Position numbers and translations under genes: made by a program
Assembly: GCA_027475525.1 (NCBI GenBank)
Contig: JAMWFC010000059.1
Coordinates: forward strand, 1 to 64,000
Source of the DNA: Macrolepiota albuminosa
Taxonomy: Eukaryota > Basidiomycota > Agaricomycetes > Agaricales > Agaricaceae
DNA length: 64,000 bases
Reading direction: 5' to 3'
The notes under the pieces: model-generated
Seen by the model: only the letters and a program-made list of their open reading frames with translations
Databases searched by the model: none
What the model was told of the DNA's origin: nothing
Shown here: one piece after another, positions 46,059-57,591 of the stretch
Position numbering within the stretch: the first letter of the stretch is position 1
Layout of the letters: the number at the start of each line of letters is the position of its first letter

Positions 46059-47321
46059 ATGAGCTACGGATTTAGCTCAAGTACAGCTGAACCTCTCGAT
46101 CCCTTGTTTCTCGAGAGATTAGACACTTTCATGGAAAGAAGTCTGACGGACGTCAAAGGCTTCGCGGAGCGAGAATTTCGTCCTTTCGAAGAGGTCTTTC
46201 GGCCTTTTTCTTATCATCTTTGCATTGGCTCAAACACTGCCCTCAGACACGACGATTAGCTGCAGAATGGCATGCCAGATATCTTTTTCAACCAACAATC
46301 CAAGACGCCACACCTCAGGACAGAGCTATGTAAGGTCCGACTTTCACTGTCATGTGAGGGGTGATATTCCTTATTTTGTTATGCCAGTACGAACTGTGCT
46401 TTGCGATGTATCACGAATGCTGGAATCCTTCTCTATTCAATCATTCATACTCGCCGTGGATCCAAAAAACAACTCTGATCCGGGCTTCCTTGGAGGTACT
46501 ATCATCGGTCAAGAGTTTTGGCGCAGTATGCGGAGTGGAGGGGACACTGGTGTAAAGGCGTTCAAAGCACATTGCTTCCGTGATCTAGAACCGTACCTTC
46601 CATCTGAACAGCATGGAGATCACCCGCTATCGTTGCCCAATGATATTCCGACCCCACCAAAGCTACCACCTGCAAGGTCATTGAAAATTGAGTTGTATGA
46701 CGTCGTACGCAAGACGTTAAGGTCAGTTGTATGTAAGACATCGTCCATTTATCGGTTCACAGGGGCTGCCAGAGCAGTGAGCCGGTGTACGCAATGCTGA
46801 GATGAAATGGACGAATCACGAGCGACTGGACGTTTATGGCGTTCGTCTCATTGGGTGGCCGTCGGACATTCCGGTCGCAAATCCGTCCTCCCTGAAAGTC
46901 TCTCAGAACAAAGTTATTGTTATTTTAAATTGCGTCGAGAACGGAACTCCAGATGCGCCCCTTCCCCTATTAGAGTCGACAAATGATGTTCCCCCTATTG
47001 TTGATGAAGTCCCGACTGTCCAACAACTTAAAAATGGCGGTGAATTCTCGTGGGGGTCACTGGATTCTAGTGACCCGCCAATGTTGGTTAGTAAGGTCTT
47101 TGATCAACTCTGACACTGAGAAATTGAATTGTCATCAGGAAGACGTTGTACAACCGACTGTCTACCAAACAGAGGAAAATGAAGATACTTTTCGGCCGGC
47201 GACAGATGATGCTTCAGCTATGATTGGTGATCCATGGACAGATATCGACATAGCCAGCCTTCTTAAAAATGAAACAAGTCATAGACGTAAACGTCTGCGG
47301 AGCGGGTTGGAACAGGACTGA
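46059..47321 (+). pseudogene. Conserved protein of unknown function, right arm copy
   Basis: Exon 1 MSYGFSSSTAEP at 46,059, exon with FLGGTIIGQEFWRSMR, exon with MKWTNHERLDVYGVRL, end RRKRLRSGLEQD at 47,321. It has the frame break and TGA described for block 1. Head-to-head with the ACL4-like copy, as in all blocks. Confidence 0.55.
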
Positions 47322-47497
47322 TGTTTTATATCCGCGATAACATATACCGTACTTTCATCTATACTTATTGAGGATCTTGTAATCGCCCTATTTCGTAATC
47401 ACCCTATGGTAATCACAAATGACGACGATCACTATCTGGAGATAACTTTGTAGTCTCATATAAATCTGGTTCGTATACAACTCTTCTGACAACCACT

Positions 47498-48870
47498 ATG
47501 TTTGTTCTCTTCTTTCTTTTCGTGAGCTACGGTCAAATCTATCTCCCTGTCCTGATATCGTCCTAGTTCGTCTCCTTCAGTCGATCCAACAGCCCCGAAC
47601 TTGCATCCAGTTTCAGAAGCATACAAAGAGAATGATTTGTTCGGCGAGCTCGAACCAAAGGACACAGAGTGGACGTGTACAAATAGCAACTTTGTGACTG
47701 AGACGCAGATTTTTTTATGTGTCCGCCGACGATGGCAAGTTCATCATTCTACAAGTGATTCATTCCTCTGTCGGGTTGGCAAAGTCTTTGAAGGAAAAGG
47801 AGATCGGATGCAAATTGACAAGTCATTTCTAGTTTGTGGTATCCGAACATCCAATTCGTTTTCAAGCTCTACGATTCGAAAACGAAACAAATCGTATGGA
47901 AATCCGTCAACGTAAACAACATTGTCACATCGCCTCCCGGTCTCGACAAACGGTCTTGCAAGGCGGACGAATTTTCGATCAGTTACAAACAGGATGCTGT
48001 ATCTAATTATTCTGAACCATATACCATCACCGCTAATCTCGCCGCAGATCTCCAGTTATCTTTCGATATTGCACGTTCCGGCTGGCGTACCTGGCTGGAA
48101 GGTTGGCAAAGGACCCAAAGGTGGCTTCACATACTTCGGGCATAACCCCATCCATGCAGAAGGTTATGCTATCCATAGATTCTGGCCTTATACCAAGGCA
48201 ACAGGCGCTGTCATCAGTGCGCTGGTAAGGCTGTGACGTACCAAGGGCCAAGCATGATGGTCGCAGCAATCCAGGGCATGCGCCCTAACTTTCTTGCATC
48301 AGCTTGGAATTTTGCGAACTTCCAAAGTCAAGAGCATAAAGGCGTGTCGGCGATCCAGATGGAATTCAAGACTTGTGGTACTCACGGTCGTAAGGGTGCG
48401 GGATCTGGAGGCGTCTGGGTCAACATTGGATCATTGGTAGTTGGTGGAAAGCTTGCTGCAATCACGGCTGAGACTGAATGGCCGGACGAAGAGCCTAAGA
48501 ATGAGGGTGTCATCTCAAGAACCACGCATCGGAACGCGGTTTATGATCCCGACACGACTTATCATGTGCCCCGGCAGATATTGTGGCAGTGGCAGGGACC
48601 GTCAGTCCTTTCTAATGCGCAGGGTACCGTTAAAAGCCGAGTTGGATGATGATCTGGGAAGCTTGCAGAAACCCAATGGGCTCATAGAGAAGGTCGATGC
48701 ACTCGCGGAGATTCCTTACGTTCTGAAGACGGCCGTGAACTACGTCGCTGGAACAAAGCCTTATATATACCAGGTAAGTTCCTGCTGTTGTGTTTCGACC
48801 GTTGCTATAATCTTCGTTAGTGGTACAATCCCGCGACTCTTTCAATCAGCGGTCCAGAGCCAATTGTGCC
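47498..48870 (+). pseudogene. SVF1: SVF1, right arm copy
   Basis: Exon to 47,774, intron 47,775-47,832, exon to 48,773, intron 48,774-48,820, last exon to 48,870 (WYNPATLSISGPEPIV). Same four frameshifts as the left copy. The coiled-coil fragment follows without a stop. Confidence 0.8.
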
Positions 48871-49667
48871 GCGGTTAGAAGAACAAGATCACGGACATCA
48901 ACAAGAGCTTCACTCTGAAGCCACCCGCTTGCAAACAGAGCACAAGCAACAGCTTGCCATTGCTATCAGGGCTTGCGAAGAGGTGGAAAACAGAATACGA
49001 GAACTGGAGGAAACTCAAGCTCATGTAAGCGCAAAAGTCTTTTCCTCCTCTTTCCGCACTCAATGGCGTTGATACAGGCATCGAACTTGGCTGAGCAGGC
49101 CCGTCTATCTGCAGAGGCAGCTGCTCGTTCAGAACAAGCATATGAAAATATTATGAATGTAGATATTCACAACAAAGAGATCATTGCACGCCTTCAGGCT
49201 GAGCTTGATGATCGTAACCAAAGATTAGAGGTGAGTCTGAACAATATCAACATAATGGCTCTATTAACAGCTTAGCAGCGACTACAAGCTCAGCAAAGCT
49301 CCCACCTTACTCAAACTTCGGCTCAAGAATCTGCCCAAGCATCGCATGAGAGGTCTTTATCAAATATTGGCACATTTTCTAGCCTTTCGGACCGTGCACG
49401 TGGAAAGCTTCCAGTGGACCCTCAATTGGCAAGAATGAGGGTATATCTGGCTCTTCTCAACAACTTATCGGTGTTATTTACTCTTTGTATCAGGCTGCCA
49501 ACATGGGAAGGTCTGGAAATGGGCTCTTCAAGAGACGTGTCTCTATTTTGGATCCAGCAAGTGTTGAAGAAAAACAGTGGTGCTACCTCTTCGAATTCCT
49601 CGTCCATATTAGGCATGGCGTTTATGGAGTGTGTGATACATTAAGAGGGTCAAATGGTATTCGCTAA
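48871..49667 (+). pseudogene. Coiled-coil fragment fused to SVF1, right arm copy
   Basis: Mirror of 32,263-33,059. Confidence 0.5.
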
Positions 49668-49694
49668 GGTGATGGAGCCAATCAAGTGATTATA

Positions 49695-50652
49695 CACCAA
49701 GAATCCGATCGTTTATTGTGGCGAGTTTTGCAGCACGCTCCCGTTCGTCAACAGCGAACATAGTCCTCAGGCTATCTACTTCCTGCGACTTTTCTTGCAA
49801 TTTCTCCGTCGCGTCCCGTCCCTGGCCTTATTACGCACGATCTCCAATGCCTCATCCTCGGAATGCAGACGCGCCTGTGCAGCCTCGTATTTGGCACGTG
49901 CGGTGAGAAAAGGCGACTCCTGCTTCTGATACTCAGCTTGCAACCTCTTGCGTTCCCTGTGAGCTTTGGCTTCGTTCTTAAATATTTTTTCAGGAGATGC
50001 AAAACTGATAAAATATAGTTTGGACAACCTTGGATCGCATTGGCCTGATCCTTCTGGAGCATCGCCAGCTCGCGAATTGCGAGCCGCAACGCCTGTTTCT
50101 CAGCTCGTCCTTCCTGCGTGACAAATTGGCATCTGCTGCCGCGGCACGCGATGTGAGTTCATGGCTGGGATGTGCAGTAGAATGTGGGCCTGTGATCGCT
50201 GCCCCTCCAATGAACGTGGAGCCTTCGATCGGCTGGCCAGTTGAGCTCGTGAACATGCTCCGTCTGTGACGCTGAACGTCGAATGTCCGAAGTACCCTGT
50301 GCCGGAGAAGGCGACCTTATATCAAGAGCTATGTGAGCCGGGGGTGAGGGCGATCTCATGTTTGACCCCTGTTGAGCAGGAGAAGGAGATCTTCTGCCGA
50401 TAGCTCTTTGAGGAGGGTCACCAATCTGCATGTTAGTATTGCGAGCTTGAAAATCCTGCATCGCATGAAGGGACTGGGTATCTTCTACAGCTGGGAGCCG
50501 GCCTTGTAGAACAGTAAAATCTTTGTCTGTGACGTCAGGTGGGAGTGCGCCACCGTTGACTGTTTGGATACAGGGCCATAGTTGTTTGAAGGCTCGGAGA
50601 ACATCGTCGAATGCTGCTACTGCTGCACTGAGGCGTCAAAGTAAACACTCTT
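49695..50652 (-). pseudogene. Coiled-coil protein with SPS-rich linker, right arm copy
   Basis: Mirror of 31,283-32,240 plus the private 5-bp duplication at ~49,825, which breaks the final exon before EKLQEKSQEV. Confidence 0.45.
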
Positions 50653-51389
50653 AGCACTGTCTGGAGTATGGGTGTCAGCCATACTCAAACCGGATACGGC
50701 ATAGTTAAGACACGGAACTAGAATTTATGACGAGGTTGTCCCTTTTTAGCATCAGGACTGTCTTGGATCTGTCGATCACTCATATCACGCGCCACTGCAT
50801 CATCGGTTGATCATTCATGTTTTTTTCTCATTGCTTTTGCTACTAGTCCTGTCAGATATAGACTTTCGTATCATCCAACAGAGGTCCCAGCCAATGCTGC
50901 CGATCCCGAAGCCGGCGCGTGCGGCCAGGCTGACTCCAAGGAGCCAGTTTCACGAGGAGAAACCGTGATGGCGAAACCAACGTTCTTAAGTGTTGCAAAA
51001 CGGATATATCAGATAGAAGTAAGCATCCGCTCTACATCTCACAAAATCTGTCATTTAAAGGGCAGAAATGGGTTCTACAAGGCAATCAGTGAGGCACTCC
51101 TTCACATGTGTTGTATCATTCACTCAGCAGTAGCTTCATATCTCCCTAGTTCCAACGCTCATCGTCAGCTTTGTCATGTGGATCAACGCTAGGAATTATT
51201 TGACTAGACTCTACATCTCTCCTAATCCTTCAACTTTCACTCGGACATTGTCGCAGAGTCTGGTCGGGACTCTTTTCTACAGTTTCGCGCTGGTTTGGAT
51301 CTATCGGTGCGTCAGCACAAGGGCTATATGCATGCACCCATAAAACGTTCCACAGCGCTATCGCAACGCGAAGCAAGCTTGAGGTTTTT

Positions 51390-51975
51390 GGAACCAGCAT
51401 CAAAGACGGCGTTCGCACGCTCTTCACACATTTCGAGCGCGCGCGACCACACAGGATAGTGACACCAAGCCTTCTTTCTGCCCTTCTCGGTCAAATCATC
51501 CTCCAGAGATTCGTCTTTCACCCACTTGAACTAACGGTACCAGATCACACGGCCAACGAGATAGACACAATCTACTTTTTGAGTTTGAGTGCATGCTACA
51601 AGTTGGTGCTCCTCATCGTTAATACCCTAATATATGCTCCTTTGGATGTGATTGTCACGCGGCTAGCAGTCCAACTCAACCATGGCAGCTCCCATACCAC
51701 GACAGAGGCCGCTCTGGGCACCAATATGGCTGCCCATCCAGTCGAAGTCGACGGAAAAAGCACGCCCGAGTCAAATGACAACCTCGCCGTAAGGCGAGTA
51801 TTAGAAAGTTGTCGACTATCTCAGCTACTGAACTTTCCATCAGATACCGCGGAGACGATCTAGAGCTGTACACGAGCGTATATCACTGTGCGATGAAGAT
51901 TATCAAAGAGGAAGGATGGACAGTTCTATATCGTGGATGGTTTATCACGTTCCTGGGCAAAGTATATTCTTAAGT
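51390..51975 (+). pseudogene. Mitochondrial carrier (SLC25) fragment
   Basis: A frame runs through IKDGVRTLFTHF, SLLSALLGQIILQRFVF and CYKLVLLIVNTLIYA into the carrier signature PLDVIVTRLAVQ. A later piece (51,850-51,960) reads MKIIKEEGWTVLYRGWFITF, the EGxxxLYRG motif that follows in each carrier repeat. A frame change lies between the pieces, and only about one and a half of the three carrier repeats are seen. The reading frame crosses the right-arm edge at 51,638 without a break, so this junction looks original. Substrate not predictable. Confidence 0.6.
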
Positions 51976-52149
51976 CTGGGTAGTGATTAAACTGTTTCTT
52001 GAACTACCCAGCCCTGTTCCTTCTTCTTCTGTGACTTTCACTGTTCTCTTGTTTGATGAGGCAGAGCAGAGTCTGGTGCCTGATGTAGGCGAATCGTCTT
52101 CAGGATCTATGGTGAATGTGTTGTCTGACTCGGATGTCCAGGAAACAAG
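51976..52149 (-). other. Short unassigned exon-like stretch
   Basis: The minus-strand frame SESDNTFTIDPEDDSPTSG... is open to a stop at ~51,970. It is acidic with no domain, and is fused to the broken OMA1 end at ~52,150. Confidence 0.3.
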
Positions 52150-53459
52150 AAGACACGAACGACGTCCATTAGTATGGAGATAATTCCCGGAAAGATAACT
52201 GTTGTAGACGACAGAGATTCTAAATGGTGAGGACAAACCAAATGTGATAATTCGTGCGCTAGCAGGATAGCGAGCGCTGCAGTCTGTTCTGGAGTTGGAG
52301 TGGGACGGCGTGGAGGAGGAGAGGGAAAGAGGGCCCTTAGAAGCGAAGAAGCCCATGATTTTGGTTCTTCTGTGGGAGCGCCCGTATTCACGGATATCCG
52401 CGCAAGAATCTCGTCGAGGAATCCTGAGTAGACGACGGTACCACCACCTCCATTGGGCCCAAAACCATAAGAAAAGGCGTTGGATGATTCAGGTCTGTCC
52501 ACTATTAGCAAAGAGTATGGAGGCCCCGCTATTTCGTGCGGCGTCCTCGGAATGGGCGGCTTGAACCGTGTACCTTCGCAAATGTTATCACGAAAACATC
52601 GAAGATATTCAGACGCGCGTGGGCGGGGACGTAAGGGATATGAAGCAGGGGGTGGCATGGGTGGGTGATCCTGTTCTTCGTCGAACCAGCACTCGTGGGA
52701 AGTCGTTTCGTTGGTCAAAACGGGAATAGTCGCCTCTAGCCTTCGCAGCGTCGAATTTACCCAAGTATATCTCCAGTCGATGTTAGGTATGATTTTGGCA
52801 GGCCCGTCAGTGGCGAGAATCCCGGCAGGCCCAGCAAGTTGTTCGGCGATTTCCTCTTCCTCTTCGGGAGAGAGGACGATTATTCTCCAGCTGAGAAGAC
52901 AATAAACTTGCGACATGTGAAACAGATAATGTTTGAATGCGTACTAACCGTCCTGTTAAAGGAGTCTGTTCTAAACTTGCAACTATCGTACCCCATAATA
53001 ATGTCATTGGAACCGTAAAAAGGCGATAGAGTAGGTATCTTCGGATCCGTATCTGCTTCATCACTCGCGCGACGGTCTCTTCTGATTTAGGAATCCCATG
53101 GAGATGTGCGTACTGCAAGTTCTTTCTGGATTTGTGATTCGTGATCATAATAGCAGGCATAAATGTCAGAAATATTCGAGCTGCGGTTCGCACGAATTCC
53201 AGAGAAGTTGAAGACTAGACATTGAGTTAGAAAATAATCGTTCTCGCCACAGATCTTACCTTAACTTGAGAATTGTCGCCAAGAATGCAATCAAGGGTGG
53301 TGCGCGGCGTGAAGGTGTCGAATGAAAGGAAGCAGCTGTTATCCTATGGCCCACAATGGGATAAGAGCTTGACGCAAGGATACGAGCTCGCTTGACATGC
53401 GGATAAAGGGAAAGGGTTAAAAGTACAGCTGGGTTAGTAAGTATGAGGTGCCGCAGCAT
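52150..53459 (-). pseudogene. OMA1: OMA1-like M48 metallopeptidase, N-terminal part
   Basis: Starts MLRHLILTNPAVLLTL at 53,459. FHSTPSRRAPP looks like a mitochondrial presequence. The next exon has IPKSEETVARVMKQIRIRR and a hydrophobic segment (YLLYRLFTVPMTLLWG). Then come IIVLSPEEEEEIAEQL, FRDNICEGTRFKPP, SNAFSYGFGPNGGG (the usual NAF motif before the active site) and the zinc motif HELSH (complement of 52,242-52,256). The gene breaks off at ~52,150 before the third zinc ligand, so this half could not be active. The complementary half is at 6.1-6.5 kb. Confidence 0.75.
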
Positions 53460-53651
53460 TGTGCATCGTATGTCTACCAAAGATCTTTTTATTATAGTCA
53501 CGGTTTCCCGATCAAGTCACAGCCGACTTCACGTGAGATGATAGATGGAAAGTCACAGAAATGCGACAGTGCTGTACAATATTAATGAGCGCTGCTGTAT
53601 CTAGCTAGATGGTTCGTAACTATACTCCAGAATGATCAAACTCTGAGAGCA

Positions 53652-54507
53652 TCAAGAAGTATACGATGCCTCGTTAAGGACAACACCAGTTACTTCTAGA
53701 CCGGAGGAAAGGCCAGGCACAATTGGCTCTGGACCGCTGATTGAAAGAGTCGCGGGATTGTACCACTAACGAAGATTATAGCAACGGTCGAAACACAACA
53801 GCAGGAACTTACCTGGTATATATAAGGCTTTGTTCCAGCGACGTAGTTCACGGCCGTCTTCAGAACGTAAGGAATCTCCGCGAGTGCATCGACCTTCTCT
53901 ATGAGCCCATTGGGTTTCTGCAAGCTTCCCAGATCATCATCCAACTCGGCTTTTAACGGTACCCTGCGCATTAGAAAGGACTGACGGTCCCTGCCACTGC
54001 CACAATATCTGCCGGGGCACATGATAAGTCGTGTCGGGATCATAAACCGCGTTCCGATGCGTGGTTCTTGAGATGACACCCTCATTCTTAGGCTCTTCGT
54101 CCGGCCATTCAGTCTCAGCCGTGATTGCAGCAAGCTTTCCACCAACTACCAATGATCCAATGTTGACCCAGACGCCTCCAGATCCCGCACCCTTACGACC
54201 GTGAGTACCACAAGTCTTGAATTCCATCTGGATCGCCGACACGCCTTTATGCTCTTGACTTTGGAAGTTCGCAAAATTCCAAGCTGATGCAAGAAAGTTA
54301 GGGCGCATGCCCTGGATTGCTGCGACCATCATGCTTGGCCCTTGGTACGTCACAGCCTTACCAGCACTGATGACAGCGCCTGTTGCCTTGGTATAAGGCC
54401 AGAATCTATGGATAGCATAACCTTCTGCATGCATGGGGTTATGCACGAAGTATGTGAAGCCACCTTTGGGTCCTTTGCCAACCTTCCAGCCAGGTACGCC
54501 AGCCGGA
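53652..54507 (-). pseudogene. SVF1: SVF1 C-terminal part with the authentic 3' end
   Basis: From PAGVPGWKVGKGPKGG to a true terminus (SSGLEVTGVVLNEA...) and stop at 53,652. The frames around VISAGKAVT are correct, unlike the arm copies, but the extra A before AELDDDLG is shared. The N-terminal half is replaced by DED1 at ~54,507. Confidence 0.8.
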
Positions 54508-55188
<681 letters not shown>

Positions 55189-56150
55189 CAATGTCCCGTT
55201 TGATGACACTATGAGAGGTATGTCTTGAACAAAGCAACGAGTGACTACGAGAGTATGACAGCGGTAGACCTTAGAGCATTCATTAGCATCCAGCGAAGAA
55301 GATGGGGTTCCTTTTGTAGGCCCTTCTGCTGGTTCATTATCCCGCGCAAAATAATTACAATGCTGTGTCCCTGCGCATTTCCACAATCACCGTCCTTTGT
55401 CAGCAGGGATATCGGTCAAGATCCGAATCGCAGGTCTACTGCAGTGACATATCCGAGCAGCTTCAGGGTTTAAGTCTTGACGCTGAAAAGACAATAATAA
55501 AAGTGACGAACAAGGGCATTCCAAAGGAAGCAAATACCGCTGAATAAGGTCGCTTAGTTGGAATAATTTGTGAAGGGTCATGTCTTGTTGTTAGAAGTTG
55601 CATACTTTGTGGCTTCCACATGCCCAACATTTCTTGCCTTTGCTTGCGGACTCGGTGGTGTGAACACGCTGGATAGCAGGAAAGCCACAATCACAATGCA
55701 TCGTGCCTCTCACGCCGACCCCCTGCATAGCACTTTGTTGGAGAGAGGGGGCTCTAGAAAGAGCACCAGTTGGGTCTGCTACCTGCTGACTGCGATTGGG
55801 CTCAGCAACCACACTGTTTAGTACCAGATGTCCATTTTGACGGGATGAACTTGGTCCAACTTGGCTGGTGCGGCTGCAGAGTGGAGGAGCAAGGTCTATA
55901 GAGGGACATCTGATTATCAACTGGAACGATGGCAAAAATGCTGATAGCGTTAACGTACCATTGTCAGTGTCAGCAATGACAGTCACATTCACGACCTTTG
56001 GAGTGCGGCACCGATTTACTTCGCCCTCTGGCCCCCCCTCCCGCCACGAGTACCTCGACCCTCACCTCGGCCTCCACCCCTACTTCCGCCGTTGTTATCA
56101 TTTCCACCATTGTCATTTCTACCACCTCTGTTGACTTGTTGGCCTTGTTC
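55189..56150 (-). pseudogene. TOP3-like GRF zinc-finger fragment, second copy
   Basis: Contains both GRF fingers: CDCGFPAIQRV...KKCWACGSHKVCNF (~55,600-55,700) and ICHCSRPAIRILTDI...[14 protein letters not shown] (~55,340-55,470), plus the Gly/Arg-rich linker. The 22 kb copy lacks the first finger. The gene-side end joins DED1 at ~55,188, and the linker side joins R8 exactly as at R5. Confidence 0.55.
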
Positions 56151-56720
56151 GGGCGGACTGGAATTCCTCCACGAAGCCATGGAGGTAGCCGGGCGGTCGT
56201 GGTCGTGGTCGCGGTCGTGGGCGACGACAGCGGTGGGTCGGAAGGTTTCGTTCGAGGCTCTGGACGTCGGCACCAGTGACGATAGCCTGTAGGGTCCTTT
56301 GAGAGGGGTGGCGAGTGCGTACGTAGACTCTACGTGCAGTAGTTGAATTCTTCGCGCTGAGGGAGCAAGAACAAGATCGACGAATACGAAGTTCGTCCGA
56401 ATGGGACACAGGGTCATAAAGCTGGGCGGTCACGATGGACGGCCATGGCAGGGTACCGACGGACCGGTGAATCGAGCCCACGACGGCCGCCAAGGTCGGC
56501 GCCGTGCATGAACGGGACCACCTCAGTATCTTGCAGCCGCCAGGGTCGGCGCTGCAGACCCACAGACATAAGTTTCGAGCACAACGGTGTGTAGAAAAAA
56601 ACTTTCCCCTCCCATAGCACCGCCTCTCTGATCCAATCAGAATCCATTTCGGCCATCCTATGCAGCCACTGATCGCCAATACATCACAGAATGCTGGCTC
56701 ACGAATGTTTTGTTTCTTCG
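56151..56720 (-). repeat. Dispersed repeat R, copy R8
   Basis: Matches R4 in full, including the left extension ending in the complement of cgaagaaacaaaac at 56,720. It supplies the 11 bases (56,507-56,517) that are N in R4. Confidence 0.9.
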
Positions 56721-56804
56721 CTGTAAGTGCCATGGTCTCTCGGGTTATCTGTAAAGAAGCTATTCAGTGTAAGCCAGAAGTTTCCATTATCTTGGCTGTC
56801 ACTT

Positions 56805-57139
56805 TCAGTGATGTTTGGTGCGTACACTGCAACAAAATTGATTCCTTTGTCTCGGGACCTTCGATTCCGCACCTCGGACTTTCAATAGATTTTTTTTCAA
56901 CACTACTACTACTCCTCGTTTTCCAGATGGGTTCTCTGGGTCAGGGGAGTGGAAAATTTTCAATCTCTTACCAAAGAGCTGCTTCACCTCTTCCTTCTGT
57001 CCATCTGACAGGTGAGTCTCCTCGACCGATAGAATTTCAATTTTTTTTGGTCTTTCGGTACTTGATTTACATGCTTCCATTTGTTTTCAGATCTAGGTGC
57101 TCCAGTTGTTTTAAAGCCCCTTCTTTCAAAAGAGCCCAT
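56805..57139 (-). pseudogene. LINE-type endonuclease fragment
   Basis: The frame KIEILSVEETHLSDGQKEEV, LFGKRLKIFHSPDPENPSG and RGVVVVLKKNLL matches the start of the exonuclease-endonuclease-phosphatase domain of agaricomycete non-LTR retrotransposons, including the ETH metal site. Reverse transcriptase is absent; the copia element begins at 57,140. Confidence 0.55.
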
Positions 57140-57432
57140 TGTTGACCGAATGGGTTATTTGTCTCAGTATCGTCCATATCACGTGTTCTTAGCATACATT
57201 TGAGTTGTCGCCACTCTACACCTTCAGTTGTTACCACTTCGTGTTTGACACTGACGGTGTAAGTGTCTTCAATTATTGTTATCTTGATATTGCATTACTT
57301 ACACTTATGGTTACTAGTACGAATTGTTACCTCTAGGTATAATAAATAGTTGTTACCACTTCGTGTTTGACACTGACGGTTACGAATTGTTACCTCTAGT
57401 GTCGCTTAGCTTCCAGCTGACAGGTTATGGGC
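57140..57432 (+). repeat. 5' LTR of copia element
   Basis: 293 bp, from TGTTGACCG to CAGCTGACA, so TG...CA ends. It contains an internal duplication: gttgttaccacttcgtgttt and tacgaattgttacctctag each occur twice. The end is fixed by the adjoining primer-binding site. Confidence 0.8.
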
Positions 57433-57442
57433 ATCCTCTTAC
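57433..57442 (+). promoter_or_regulatory. Primer-binding site, initiator tRNA-Met half-molecule type
   Basis: ggttatgggc directly follows the LTR. It is complementary to the anticodon-loop region of initiator tRNA-Met (GCCCATAACC), the primer mode known from Drosophila copia. Confidence 0.75.
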
Positions 57443-57591
57443 GGATTGTCTAGCTTGAACTAAGTCACCCCGGACGTTCTCGTTCCGAAAAATCGCTCTT
57501 ATTCATTGTGCCTTACCTCTCAAACTCTCAAACGATTTTACCAGTAAATTGTTACAATCTCCAGGGTCTTCCGACGCCACACATTTTGGCG

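Larger units (their letters stand above)
43114..51638 (-). repeat. Right arm of 8.5 kb inverted repeat (palindrome)
   Basis: Reverse complement of 30,297-38,816. The clearest difference is a 5-bp tandem duplication (gggac) near 49,825 that shifts the coiled-coil frame; a few single-base differences also occur. Confidence 0.95.
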
